7,468 nt of DNA from Anaerolineales bacterium (GTDB taxonomy: Bacteria; Chloroflexota; Anaerolineae; Anaerolineales; DRMV01), in NCBI GenBank assembly GCA_015491595.1, contig WFVP01000016.1:1-7468 (forward strand), given 5' to 3'. Positions within the stretch are counted from its first letter, which is position 1. Each line of letters opens with the position of its first letter. The notes under the pieces are model-generated. The model saw only the letters and a list, made by a program, of their open reading frames with translations, was not told the DNA's origin and made no database searches. This document shows positions 1 through 6,655 of this stretch, piece after piece. Made by a program: the position numbers and the translations under genes.

Positions 1-165
1 GAACAGGGAACCAAACCCCTGGTGGAAGCCGAGGCCTTGTTGGTGGCCCTGCCCGACGAAGTGCAGGCCCAACTGGACCCGGTTTCCCTGGCCTGGCGGG
101 TTTACCCCCTGGAGCCGCAAAACGTGACCCCGCCCCCCGACCCCTGTCAGATGGACTACGCCTGA
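1..165 (+). CDS. C-terminal fragment of an unidentified protein
   Basis: Reading frame 1 is open from the left edge to a TGA at 163-165 and encodes 54 residues, so the gene starts outside the window. The fragment contains EAEALLVALPDEVQAQL followed by a Pro-rich tail (PLEPQNVTPPPDPCQMDYA). It shows no membrane segment and no motif I recognise. Codon use (G/C-ending, GCC and CTG rich) matches the downstream genes, which supports real coding. It lies 36 nt upstream of the next gene on the same strand and may be co-transcribed with it. No function can be assigned from this tail. Confidence 0.6.
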   Translation, partial: EQGTKPLVEAEALLVALPDEVQAQLDPVSLAWRVYPLEPQNVTPPPDPCQMDYA

Positions 166-169
166 TGTG

Positions 170-186
170 GGGGAAGGAGGTTCCCC
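170..186 (+). promoter_or_regulatory. Perfect 6-bp hairpin upstream of the unknown gene
   Basis: GGGGAA (170-175) and TTCCCC (181-186) are perfect inverted repeats around a five-base loop, GGAGG. The hairpin lies just after the stop at 163-165 and ends 15 nt before the ATG at 202. A second GGAGG at 191-195, six bases from the ATG, is the better-placed ribosome binding site. No T-tract follows, so an intrinsic terminator is unlikely. It could stabilise the mRNA or influence ribosome loading, but that is inference. Confidence 0.4.
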
Positions 187-201
187 GCCTGGAGGCCCAC
201 C

Positions 202-645
202 ATGAGTCGAGTGTTTCGTAGCCAGAGCCTGCACGCCCAGCGTCAACGTCTGCTCAAACTGCTGGCCTATACCCTGCGGGCCCTGTTGGTGCACGGCAAG
301 CAGGACGCGGAGGCCAAGGACATGGCCGCCTTTCTGGCCCTGCTTTTGGACGATATCCAACGCCTCGTGGACACCACCAGCACGGCCTGGGAAAAGAAGG
401 GCTTTTGGCTCAAGGCCGATAAGTTCCGCCGGGATTGGGCCTGGGCCCCTCGTTATCGGGATTTGCTCTACCTGGCCCTGAAGGACGACAACTGGGACGA
501 GCTGGCTACCCACGTCGCCCAGCTTTTCGGCAGGGTCAGCACGGTGGAGATTCCCAAGCGTCCCCGCTGGGGGGAACGTCCGTGGGAGGGGGCCTGGAAG
601 GCCCTGCAACAACGGGTCAACCATGAAGGTCTGGCCAACGGATAG
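202..645 (+). CDS. Trp-rich protein of unknown function, 147 aa
   Basis: The ATG at 202 has GGAGG at 191-195 with a six-base spacer, and the frame ends with TAG at 643-645. I do not recognise the family. The N-terminal part (about residues 8-60) looks helical, basic and Leu-rich (RLLKLLAYTLRALL, then AAFLALLLDDIQRLV). The middle and end are rich in aromatic and basic residues: eight Trp in 147 residues, including WEKKGFW, RRDWAWAPRY and PRWGERPWEGAW. There is no signal peptide, convincing transmembrane helix, Cys cluster or nucleotide-binding loop, so a small soluble cytoplasmic protein is the best guess. The methyltransferase gene starts three bases after its stop, which points to co-translation and perhaps a shared role. 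Ordinary base composition argues against recent transfer. Confidence 0.75.
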   Translation: MSRVFRSQSLHAQRQRLLKLLAYTLRALLVHGKQDAEAKDMAAFLALLLDDIQRLVDTTSTAWEKKGFWLKADKFRRDWAWAPRYRDLLYLALKDDNWDELATHVAQLFGRVSTVEIPKRPRWGERPWEGAWKALQQRVNHEGLANG

Positions 646-648
646 CCC

Positions 649-1512
649 ATGATGGCCGAGAACCCGACCTCCGGGGAGACCGTCTCCCTGTCCATCGCCC
701 GAGTCGCGTTGCCCCCCTCCGGCCCTGTTCCTCTGGAACGATTGCAGGAGCAGGTGACGGATATTCCCTTCTTTCGAGCCCTGCTGCGGGCCTTCGAGGC
801 CCATTTCTTTCGCCTGCTGCGCCTGCCGGAGCCGGTGCTGGATTTGGGGTGCGGCGATGGACACTTTGCCTACTGGGCCTATGGCAACCGCCGGCCCATC
901 GGCCTGGACCCCTGGTGGCCCGCGCTCCGGGAGGCGAAACGATGGCGGGCCCACCGGGGTTGGGTGTGCGCGGACGGCGCGGCCATGCCCTTCCCTTCGG
1001 GTGCCTTTGCGTCGGTGGTGAGCAACTCCGTCTTGGAACACATTCCCCATCTGGACGCGGTCCTTCAAGAGGTGGCCCGGGTGTTGCAACCCGGGGGATG
1101 GCTGGTCTTCTCCGTCCCCAATCACCGTTTTGCGCCCATGTTGAGCCTGGCCCGCTGGAGCGAACGGGTAGGCCTTAAGGGTGTGGCGCGGCGGTACCGG
1201 GCGTGGTTCCAGCGGATTTCGCGCCACGTCCACTGTGACGCCCCCGAGGTCTGGGTTCCCCGGCTGGAACGAGCGGGATTCCAGGTGGTGCTCTGGTGGC
1301 ACTACTTTTCCCCGGCCGCGTTGCGGGCTCTGGAATGGGGTCATTATTTGGGCCTTCCCAGCCTGCTGACGCGCATCCTCACCGGCCGCTGGACCTGGAC
1401 CCGGGCGTCCTGGAACTTCCGCCTCGTCGTGGCCTGGTTGCGGCGCTATCTGGGGCAGGCGGTGGACCCCCAGGGCGCCTACACCTTTTACATCGCCCGA
1501 AAGGCTTCGTGA
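649..1512 (+). CDS. Class I SAM-dependent methyltransferase
   Basis: This 287-residue protein carries the Rossmann-like methyltransferase fold of the Methyltransf_11 type. Motif I is VLDLGCGDG (residues 63-71), the acidic residue after strand 2 is D87 in IGLDPW, CADGAAMPFP (107-116) is the usual adenine-side segment, and SNSVLEHIPHLD (125-136) with LQPGGWLVFSVPN (146-158) are motifs IV and V. It should transfer a methyl group from SAM to an unknown acceptor. The C-terminal third (about 185-287) is Trp- and Arg-rich and probably shapes the substrate pocket; I cannot identify the substrate. The start is an ATGATG doublet three bases after the previous stop, with no Shine-Dalgarno at proper distance, so translation probably depends on coupling to the upstream gene. 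The ubiE/menaquinone and O-methyltransferase branches are possible but not supported by specific motifs. Confidence 0.85.
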   Translation: MMAENPTSGETVSLSIARVALPPSGPVPLERLQEQVTDIPFFRALLRAFEAHFFRLLRLPEPVLDLGCGDGHFAYWAYGNRRPIGLDPWWPALREAKRWRAHRGWVCADGAAMPFPSGAFASVVSNSVLEHIPHLDAVLQEVARVLQPGGWLVFSVPNHRFAPMLSLARWSERVGLKGVARRYRAWFQRISRHVHCDAPEVWVPRLERAGFQVVLWWHYFSPAALRALEWGHYLGLPSLLTRILTGRWTWTRASWNFRLVVAWLRRYLGQAVDPQGAYTFYIARKAS

Positions 1513-1576
1513 CCTTGAGCGGGCGGATTCGGGAAGCGCCCGGGGACGGAAAGCCGGTGGAGCGGAAGAGGCCCGT

Positions 1577-1594
1577 CGGACGGCGGTCCGTTTT
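1577..1594 (+). terminator. Probable intrinsic terminator after the methyltransferase gene
   Basis: CGGAC (1577-1581), loop GGCG (1582-1585) and GTCCG (1586-1590) form a GC-rich 5-bp hairpin followed directly by TTTT (1591-1594). It sits 64 nt after the methyltransferase stop and upstream of mutS2, the expected place to end the upstream transcription unit. The short stem and tract make it moderate in strength. A competing pairing of GTCGG (1575-1579) with CCGAC (1596-1600) is possible. Confidence 0.5.
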
Positions 1595-1598
1595 CCCG

Positions 1599-1622
1599 AC
1601 CCGGTCCTCCTCCCGGACGGGT
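1599..1622 (+). repeat. Second bulged hairpin in the mutS2 upstream region
   Basis: ACCC (1599-1602) pairs with GGGT (1619-1622) and GTCC (1604-1607) with GGAC (1615-1618). G1603 is bulged and the loop is TCCTCCC. The stem thus has eight pairs and is followed by only a short T run (to 1624). It may reinforce termination or be part of a structured mutS2 leader, depending on where transcription starts, which I cannot determine. Confidence 0.35.
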
Positions 1623-1625
1623 TTA

Positions 1626-1641
1626 CGCTACACTTGTAGCG
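1626..1641. promoter_or_regulatory. 16-bp perfect palindrome upstream of mutS2, operator-like
   Basis: CGCTACA (1626-1632) and TGTAGCG (1635-1641) are perfect inverted repeats separated by CT. The element ends 23 nt before the mutS2 ATG and overlaps TACACT (1629-1634), which matches a -10 consensus at four of six positions. No convincing -35 lies 16-18 bp upstream, so the promoter itself is uncertain. Size, symmetry and place fit a dimeric repressor operator or a tiny 5' UTR hairpin. I do not recognise the motif as a known regulator site. Confidence 0.4.
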
Positions 1642-1664
1642 GTTGTGGCGCCAGGAGCATCGGG

Positions 1665-4070
1665 ATGGAACATCGGGACCTGGAAACGCTGGATTTCTTC
1701 AAGATTCTCGAGCGTATCGCGGCCCTGACCCACTTCTCCCTGGGTCGGGAGAAGGCGCTGGCCCTGCGTCCCACCACGGACCCCGACCACGCCCGGGGAC
1801 GGTTGGCCCGGACCCGCGAGGCTGTGCAGTTCCTCGCACGGCACAATCCCGACCTGTCGAGCGCGTCGGATATTCGGGAAATCGTGCGCATGGCCGCCCG
1901 GGGGCGGGTGCTGCACCCCGGGGAGCTCCTGCAGGTCCAGCGCACCGTACGGGTGGCCGAGAACCTGCGCCGGGCCATCATGCGGGAACGGCGTCAATTC
2001 CCCCGCCTGGCCCGCCTGGTGCGGGAGTGGCCCACCCGCTTTGGGTTGGCCGAAGCCATTGCGGAGGTGATGGACGAGGAAGGGCGGATTCGAGACACGG
2101 CCACCCCCGAACTCTTCTCCATCCGGCAGGGATTGCGGGAGACCCATCGTCTTCTTCGGGAACGCCTGGAGACCATGATTCGCTCCCCCGACATCCGGGC
2201 GCTGCTTCAGGAACCCATCATCACCCTGCGCGCGGGACGCTATGTCCTCCCCGTCAAGGCCGAGCATCGGAACCGGTTTCCGGGCATCGTGCACGACCAG
2301 TCGGGTACGGGGGCCACGTATTTCATCGAGCCCTTTGCCGTGGTGGATTTGAACAATCGGCTGCGGGATTTGGAACAGGAGCAGGAGCGGGAAGTACGGC
2401 GGATTCTCCGTCGCCTTTCCCAGCGGGTGGGCCGGGCGGCGGAGACGTTGGTACGGGTGGTGGAAGGCCTGGGGGACCTGGACATGCTCTTCGCCCGGGC
2501 CCGATATGCCCTGGAACTGGACGCCATTGAACCCCGCATCGAGCCGTTTCGCGAGGCACCGCCCCCTCACCCCGGAAGCACCCTGCGCCTCCTTCAGGCC
2601 CGGCATCCTTTGATTCCCCGGGAACGGGTGGTGCCCGTGGACATCGTGCTGGACGAGGATGTGTACGCCCTGGTCATCACGGGGCCCAACACCGGGGGCA
2701 AAACGGTGACCTTGAAGACGGTGGGCCTGTTGGCCCTGATGGCCCAAACGGGCATCTTCATTCCTGCGGCCGAGGGCTCGGCGTTGAGCGTCTTCAAGGG
2801 GGTTTACGCGGACATTGGCGACGAGCAATCCATCGAGCAATCCCTGTCCACCTTCTCCGCCCACATTCGCAACATCATCCGGATTCTGGAAAAGGCGGAC
2901 CGGCGCTCCCTGGTGCTGCTGGACGAGCTGGGCGCCGGCACGGACCCCCATGAAGGCGCGGCCCTGGCCTGGGCCATTCTGGACGCGCTGGTCCAGCGGG
3001 GCGTGACCACCCTGGTGGCGACCCACTACCCGGAGCTCAAAGTGTACGCTCACCGGACGCCGGGCGTGCGCAACGCGAGCATGGAGTTCGATCCCGAAAC
3101 CCTGCAACCCACCTACCGCCTCCTCCTGGGCCTGCCCGGACGTTCCAACGCCCTCATCATCGCGCGGCGCCTGGGCCTGGACCCGGCCATTCTGCGAGAA
3201 GCCCGCCGGCGCCTCACCCCCGACCAGCGGGACACCGAAGACCTGTTGGCCTCCATCCAGGAACACGAACAGGCAGCCCGGAAGGCGCGCGAGGAGGCCG
3301 AGGCCTTGCGGCAGGCGCTGGCCCAGAAGGAAGCCGAATTGCGTCGTCGTTTGGAGGCCATTGAAGAGGAACGCCGGGCCATCCTGGAGGAGGCCCGGTC
3401 CCAGGCCCAGGAGGAAGTCGAAACCCTGCGACGCCAGTTGAAGGCCCTGGAGCGCCGATGGCTTTACGAAGGTCGCTCCCGAGAGGACGTGGAGGCCCTG
3501 CGCCAGGACCGGGAACGGGTGGACATCCTGGCCCAGCAGGTCAGCGGGGAGCCCCCCGCGCGTTCCGTTGATCACGAGGCCGAGGAATCTCGCGAGCTGG
3601 CGCCGGGGGCGCGGGTCTACCTGCCCCGCTTCCAGCAGGAAGGGGTGGTGCTGCAGGTGGGCGACCACGATGTTGAGGTCCAAATGGGTCCTCTTCGGCT
3701 GCGGGTTTCCCCGCAGGAGCTGCGGGTGCTGGCCTCACCATCCCGGGGGGAAGGGACGGAAGCCAAGCCTCGGGTGGAAGTGGCGACGCCGATGCGAACC
3801 CCTTCCCCAGGCCCGGAATGCCATCTGCGGGGCATGACGGTGGAGGAAGCCCTGGAGAAACTGGAGCGCTATTTGGAGCAGGCCTATCTGGCGGGCCTGC
3901 CCTGGGTGCGTATTGTACATGGCAAAGGGACCGGGCGCCTTCGGGAAGCCGTGCGCCGCTTTCTTCGGGAGCACCCGGTGGTCGTCCGCTTTCGTCCCGG
4001 CGACCCCGCGGAAGGCGGCGAAGGCGTGACCATCGCTTGGTTGGACACCCAGGCCTCCGGCGACCTGTAG
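1665..4070 (+). CDS. mutS2: MutS2 family ATPase with C-terminal Smr domain
   Basis: This 801-residue protein has the usual MutS2 length and layout and lacks the mismatch-recognition and connector domains of MutS1. Residues 1-330 form the core/lever region. The ABC-type ATPase has Walker A GPNTGGKT (340-347), a signature-like SLSTFSAH (393-400), Walker B LVLLDE (416-421), D-loop GAGTDP (423-428) and H-loop His454 (VATHYPELK). A charged coiled coil covers about 523-620, a KOW-like segment about 646-690, and the Smr nuclease domain about 718-793 with HGKGTGRLR (752-760). The usual LDLR motif of Smr reads CHLR (719-722). MutS2 proteins suppress recombination by acting on branched DNA, and in Bacillus also split collided ribosomes; the role here is inferred. 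The start is the ATG at 1665, with AGGAG at 1653-1657 seven bases away. The frame is open further upstream, but earlier starts would overlap the methyltransferase. Confidence 0.95.
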   Translation: MEHRDLETLDFFKILERIAALTHFSLGREKALALRPTTDPDHARGRLARTREAVQFLARHNPDLSSASDIREIVRMAARGRVLHPGELLQVQRTVRVAENLRRAIMRERRQFPRLARLVREWPTRFGLAEAIAEVMDEEGRIRDTATPELFSIRQGLRETHRLLRERLETMIRSPDIRALLQEPIITLRAGRYVLPVKAEHRNRFPGIVHDQSGTGATYFIEPFAVVDLNNRLRDLEQEQEREVRRILRRLSQRVGRAAETLVRVVEGLGDLDMLFARARYALELDAIEPRIEPFREAPPPHPGSTLRLLQARHPLIPRERVVPVDIVLDEDVYALVITGPNTGGKTVTLKTVGLLALMAQTGIFIPAAEGSALSVFKGVYADIGDEQSIEQSLSTFSAHIRNIIRILEKADRRSLVLLDELGAGTDPHEGAALAWAILDALVQRGVTTLVATHYPELKVYAHRTPGVRNASMEFDPETLQPTYRLLLGLPGRSNALIIARRLGLDPAILREARRRLTPDQRDTEDLLASIQEHEQAARKAREEAEALRQALAQKEAELRRRLEAIEEERRAILEEARSQAQEEVETLRRQLKALERRWLYEGRSREDVEALRQDRERVDILAQQVSGEPPARSVDHEAEESRELAPGARVYLPRFQQEGVVLQVGDHDVEVQMGPLRLRVSPQELRVLASPSRGEGTEAKPRVEVATPMRTPSPGPECHLRGMTVEEALEKLERYLEQAYLAGLPWVRIVHGKGTGRLREAVRRFLREHPVVVRFRPGDPAEGGEGVTIAWLDTQASGDL

Positions 4071-4087
4071 CGGTGAGACCGGGGCCG

Positions 4088-4140
4088 AAGCCTTCCCCCT
4101 CGTGTATGAGGGTTGTCCCTTCTCAAGGCCGCGGCTTTTT
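4088..4140 (+). terminator. Possible mutS2 terminator region
   Basis: Beginning 17 nt after the mutS2 stop, AAGCC (4088-4092) can pair with GGCTT (4133-4137), enclosing a small hairpin CCCTC/GAGGG (4097-4101 with 4108-4112). The region ends in GCCGCGGC followed by TTTTT (4136-4140). The geometry is not a classical compact terminator because the outer arms are far apart. A run of T after a GC-rich block at the end of a gene still makes termination plausible. Confidence 0.3.
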
Positions 4141-4148
4141 GTTAGGAT
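4120..4148 (+). promoter_or_regulatory. Candidate extended -10 promoter for fadN
   Basis: TTCTCA (4120-4125, four of six matches to TTGACA) is separated by exactly 17 bp from TAGGAT (4143-4148, four of six matches to TATAAT). TG stands at 4140-4141, one base before it, giving an extended -10. Transcription would start near 4155 and leave a leader of about 80 nt before the fadN ATG. The T-tract of the possible mutS2 terminator lies in the spacer, so the two signals would overlap. This is pattern matching only. Confidence 0.4.
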
Positions 4149-4156
4149 ACAGACGA

Positions 4157-4207
4157 GTAACTTAGTGAAAACCCCAAATCTGGGGCATGGTTACGCTTAA
4201 AGCAACC
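4157..4207 (+). promoter_or_regulatory. Structured leader of fadN with nested inverted repeats
   Basis: CCCCA (4172-4176) and TGGGG (4181-4185) form a hairpin with loop AATC. It is enclosed by GTAAC (4157-4161) and GTTAC (4190-4194). A second, mutually exclusive element overlaps it: GGTT (4189-4192), bulge AC, GCT (4195-4197), loop TAA, then AGC and AACC (4201-4207). The two arrangements share 4190-4194, so they could act as alternative structures or as protein-binding palindromes. The second element ends 26 nt before the fadN ATG. I see no match to a riboswitch class I know. Confidence 0.35.
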
Positions 4208-4233
4208 TCTACAGACTCCCAACGGAGGAACCT

Positions 4234-6585
4234 ATGACCGGGTATCGACCTTTTCGACGTGTAGCCGTGCTGGGCGCCGGCGTGATGGGGTCCCAGATTG
4301 CGGCCCTGCTGGCCGGCGCGGGATTGCAGGTGGATTTGCTGGACATTGCGGCCGAAGGGGAACACAAGAACGCTATCGTCGAGGCCAACTTCAAGCGCAT
4401 GCTGAAGCTGCAGCCTGCTCCTCTGTACACCCCCCGTGTTGCCCGACGCATCCGACTGGGCAACTTCGATGAGCACTTTGACCGCCTTCGGGAAGCCGAT
4501 TGGATTATCGAGGCCGTGGTGGAGCGGCTGGACATCAAGCAGGAACTGATGGCCCGGATTGAAAAGGTGGCCCGTCGCGACGCGGTGATTTCCACCAACA
4601 CCAGCGGGCTGCCCGTGCACAAAATCGTGGAGGGCCGGCGCCTGCCCTTCCGGCGGCGGTTCCTGGGGACCCACTTCTTCAACCCGCCCCGATATCTCAA
4701 GCTTTTGGAGCTCATCCCTACCAAGGACACCCGTCAGGACGTCCTGGAACGCATGATGTGGTTCGGGCGGGTGCTGCTGGGGAAGGGCATCGTGATTGCC
4801 AAGGATACCCCCAACTTCATCGCCAACCGCATCGGTCTGTACGGGATGCTTCAGGCGTTGCATCTGGCCGTGGAAGGGAAGTACACCATCGAGGAAATCG
4901 ACGCCCTGACGGGGCGGCTTCTGGGACGCCCGCGCAGCGCCACCTTCCGCACGGCCGATTTGGTGGGCCTGGATACCCTGGTCCACGTGGCCGACAACCT
5001 CTACGAAAACGTCCCCGACGACGAGAAGCGGGAGACCTTCCGCATCCCCGACGTGGTGCGGAAGATGGTAGAGAAGGGCCTGTTGGGCGAAAAGACCAAG
5101 GCCGGCTTCTACAAGAAGATGCCCAACGGCGAAATCTGGTCCATCAACTTCGAGACCCTGGAGTACGAGCCGCCCAAGGAGAAGAACCTGCCCGGTCTGG
5201 AGAAGTACGAGGAAATCAAAGACCTGGACGAGCGGCTCCGGGCCCTGTACGAGGACGAGGGCCGGATTGGCGAGTTCGTGCGCAGCCATTTCCTCTCCCT
5301 CATGGCCTACACTGCCCGGCGCATTCCCGAAATCACCGAGAAGCCCGCGGACGTGGACCGGGCCATGATGTGGGGCTTCGGCTGGACGTATGGCCCCTTC
5401 AAGACCTGGGACGTGCTGGGCTTCGAGCGGGTCCTGCAGGATGCGGAGGCCGCGGGCGAACCCATGCCCGATTGGGTGAAGGAGATGCCCGCCAAAGAGG
5501 CCAAGTCCTTCTACCTGGGCTTCGGTCCCGAGCAGAAGAGCTACGTTTACGGCGAAGGTTACCAGGACGACCCGCCGCCGGCCGATGAAATCCCCCTGGC
5601 CTACTTCCTGCGCCAGAAGGACCGGGTCATCTGGCAGAACCCGGACACCACGCTGGTGGACATCGGCGACGGCGTGGCCCTGTTGGAGTTCCACTCCCGC
5701 GGGAACACCCTGGGCCGCAGCGTCATTGAGGGCATCCACAAGGCCCTGGACATCGTGGGCGACGGTGACTTCCGGGGGCTGGTCATCGCCAACGATGGCC
5801 GCAACTTCAGCAACGGTGCCAATTTGCTGGAAATCATCCAGTCTCTGGACAACCTGGACGAGGTGGTCCGGGAATTCCAGAAGACCATGCAGCGCATCTA
5901 CTACTTCCACAAGCCCGTGGTGGTCGCGGTGCACGGTCGGGTGCTGGGAGGCGGCGTGGAGCTCATGATGGCCTCGCCGAACCCGGTGGCCGCGGCCGAG
6001 AGCTACATCGGCTTGGTGGAAATGGGTGTGGGATTGATTCCCGCGGGCGGTGGATGTATGCGCATGGTGGCCTGGGCTGCGGAAAGCGCGCCCAACGAGC
6101 ATCCGTCCCAGGTGCTGCCCTATCTGGCCAAGGCGTTCGAACAGATTGGCACGGCCAAGGTGGCCTTGAGCGCGTTTGAGGCCAAGGAGTTCGGTTACCT
6201 CTATGCCCATGCGCCGGTGGTGCTCAACGCGGAACGCCGCTTCCACGTGGCCAAGCAGGAGGTCATCCGCCTGTACGAGGAAGGCTACATGCCGCCGCCG
6301 TACAAGAGCGCCATTTACGTCCTGGGGCCCGACGCGCGCGCGGCTCTGGTCTCCATGGCCTACAACATGAAGGAAGGCCGGTTCATTACCGAGTACGAGT
6401 ACTTCCTGGCCACCAAGCTGGCCTACGTGCTCACGGGCGGCGACCGGGTCACCGGCCCGTCCTACCTGACCGAGGATGATTTGCTGGACCTGGAGCGGGA
6501 GGTCTTCCTGGAACTGGCCCAGCAGCCCAAGACCCAAGAACGTATGTGGCACATTCTGAAGCACCGTAAGCCGTTGCGGAACTGA
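4234..6585 (+). CDS. fadN: 3-hydroxyacyl-CoA dehydrogenase / enoyl-CoA hydratase (FadN type)
   Basis: This 783-residue bifunctional beta-oxidation enzyme has the dehydrogenase first and the hydratase last, the order of Bacillus FadN and the reverse of E. coli FadB/FadJ. The NAD-binding Rossmann loop is GAGVMG (14-19), followed by TNTSGL (121-126). The catalytic dyad is His147 (GTHFFNPP) with Glu159 (KLLEL), at the family spacing of 12. KDTPNFIANRIG (190-201) leads into the C-terminal dehydrogenase domain, which includes LLGEKTKAGFYKK (283-295). The crotonase domain begins near 465; NFSNGANL (524-531) contributes the oxyanion hole, and Glu576 (GGGVEL) and Glu596 (IGLVEMG) are the two catalytic acids, 20 apart as in rat hydratase. 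It should hydrate 2-enoyl-CoA and oxidise 3-hydroxyacyl-CoA with NAD in the cytoplasm. GGAGG at 4224-4228 is five bases from the ATG. No catalytic residue is missing. Confidence 0.93.
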   Translation: MTGYRPFRRVAVLGAGVMGSQIAALLAGAGLQVDLLDIAAEGEHKNAIVEANFKRMLKLQPAPLYTPRVARRIRLGNFDEHFDRLREADWIIEAVVERLDIKQELMARIEKVARRDAVISTNTSGLPVHKIVEGRRLPFRRRFLGTHFFNPPRYLKLLELIPTKDTRQDVLERMMWFGRVLLGKGIVIAKDTPNFIANRIGLYGMLQALHLAVEGKYTIEEIDALTGRLLGRPRSATFRTADLVGLDTLVHVADNLYENVPDDEKRETFRIPDVVRKMVEKGLLGEKTKAGFYKKMPNGEIWSINFETLEYEPPKEKNLPGLEKYEEIKDLDERLRALYEDEGRIGEFVRSHFLSLMAYTARRIPEITEKPADVDRAMMWGFGWTYGPFKTWDVLGFERVLQDAEAAGEPMPDWVKEMPAKEAKSFYLGFGPEQKSYVYGEGYQDDPPPADEIPLAYFLRQKDRVIWQNPDTTLVDIGDGVALLEFHSRGNTLGRSVIEGIHKALDIVGDGDFRGLVIANDGRNFSNGANLLEIIQSLDNLDEVVREFQKTMQRIYYFHKPVVVAVHGRVLGGGVELMMASPNPVAAAESYIGLVEMGVGLIPAGGGCMRMVAWAAESAPNEHPSQVLPYLAKAFEQIGTAKVALSAFEAKEFGYLYAHAPVVLNAERRFHVAKQEVIRLYEEGYMPPPYKSAIYVLGPDARAALVSMAYNMKEGRFITEYEYFLATKLAYVLTGGDRVTGPSYLTEDDLLDLEREVFLELAQQPKTQERMWHILKHRKPLRN

Positions 6586-6586
6586 G

Positions 6587-6602
6587 GACCGTCCCGGCGG
6601 TC
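6587..6602 (+). repeat. Small hairpin just after the fadN stop
   Basis: GACCG (6587-6591) and CGGTC (6598-6602) flank the loop TCCCGG, starting two bases after the fadN TGA. A weaker stem, ATCG (6603-6606) with CGAT (6614-6617), follows. No T-tract follows either, so read-through into the thiolase gene is expected. A role in mRNA processing or 3' end protection within the operon is possible but unproven. Confidence 0.3.
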
Positions 6603-6655
6603 ATCGGAGGGGGCGATGGCCGCTGGGGAAACGGTGGCAAGGGACGAAGGGGAAC

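Noticed and set aside
1296..1664. N-terminal extension of mutS2 by 123 codons
   Set aside because: The frame is open, but it would overlap the methyltransferase by over 200 bases, gives a low-complexity Pro/Arg/Gly sequence, and the ATG at 1665 has a well-spaced AGGAG and matches the usual MutS2 N-terminus.
1623..3683. 686-codon open frame on the minus strand covering mutS2
   Set aside because: It has the same in-register antisense effect: mutS2 lacks TTA, CTA and TCA codons over this span. There is no recognisable domain, and the plus strand encodes a complete MutS2.
3818..4165. 115-codon plus-strand frame across the end of mutS2 into the gap
   Set aside because: Most of it is a frame-shifted reading of the Smr domain. 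The part in the gap is only 19 codons from an internal ATG and has no ribosome binding site.
4162..6564. 800-codon open frame on the minus strand covering fadN
   Set aside because: Its codons are in exact register with fadN codons, so it stays open simply because GC-rich fadN avoids TTA, CTA and TCA. The product is low-complexity (His/Gly/Leu/Gln-rich) with no motif, while the plus strand has all catalytic residues of a known family.
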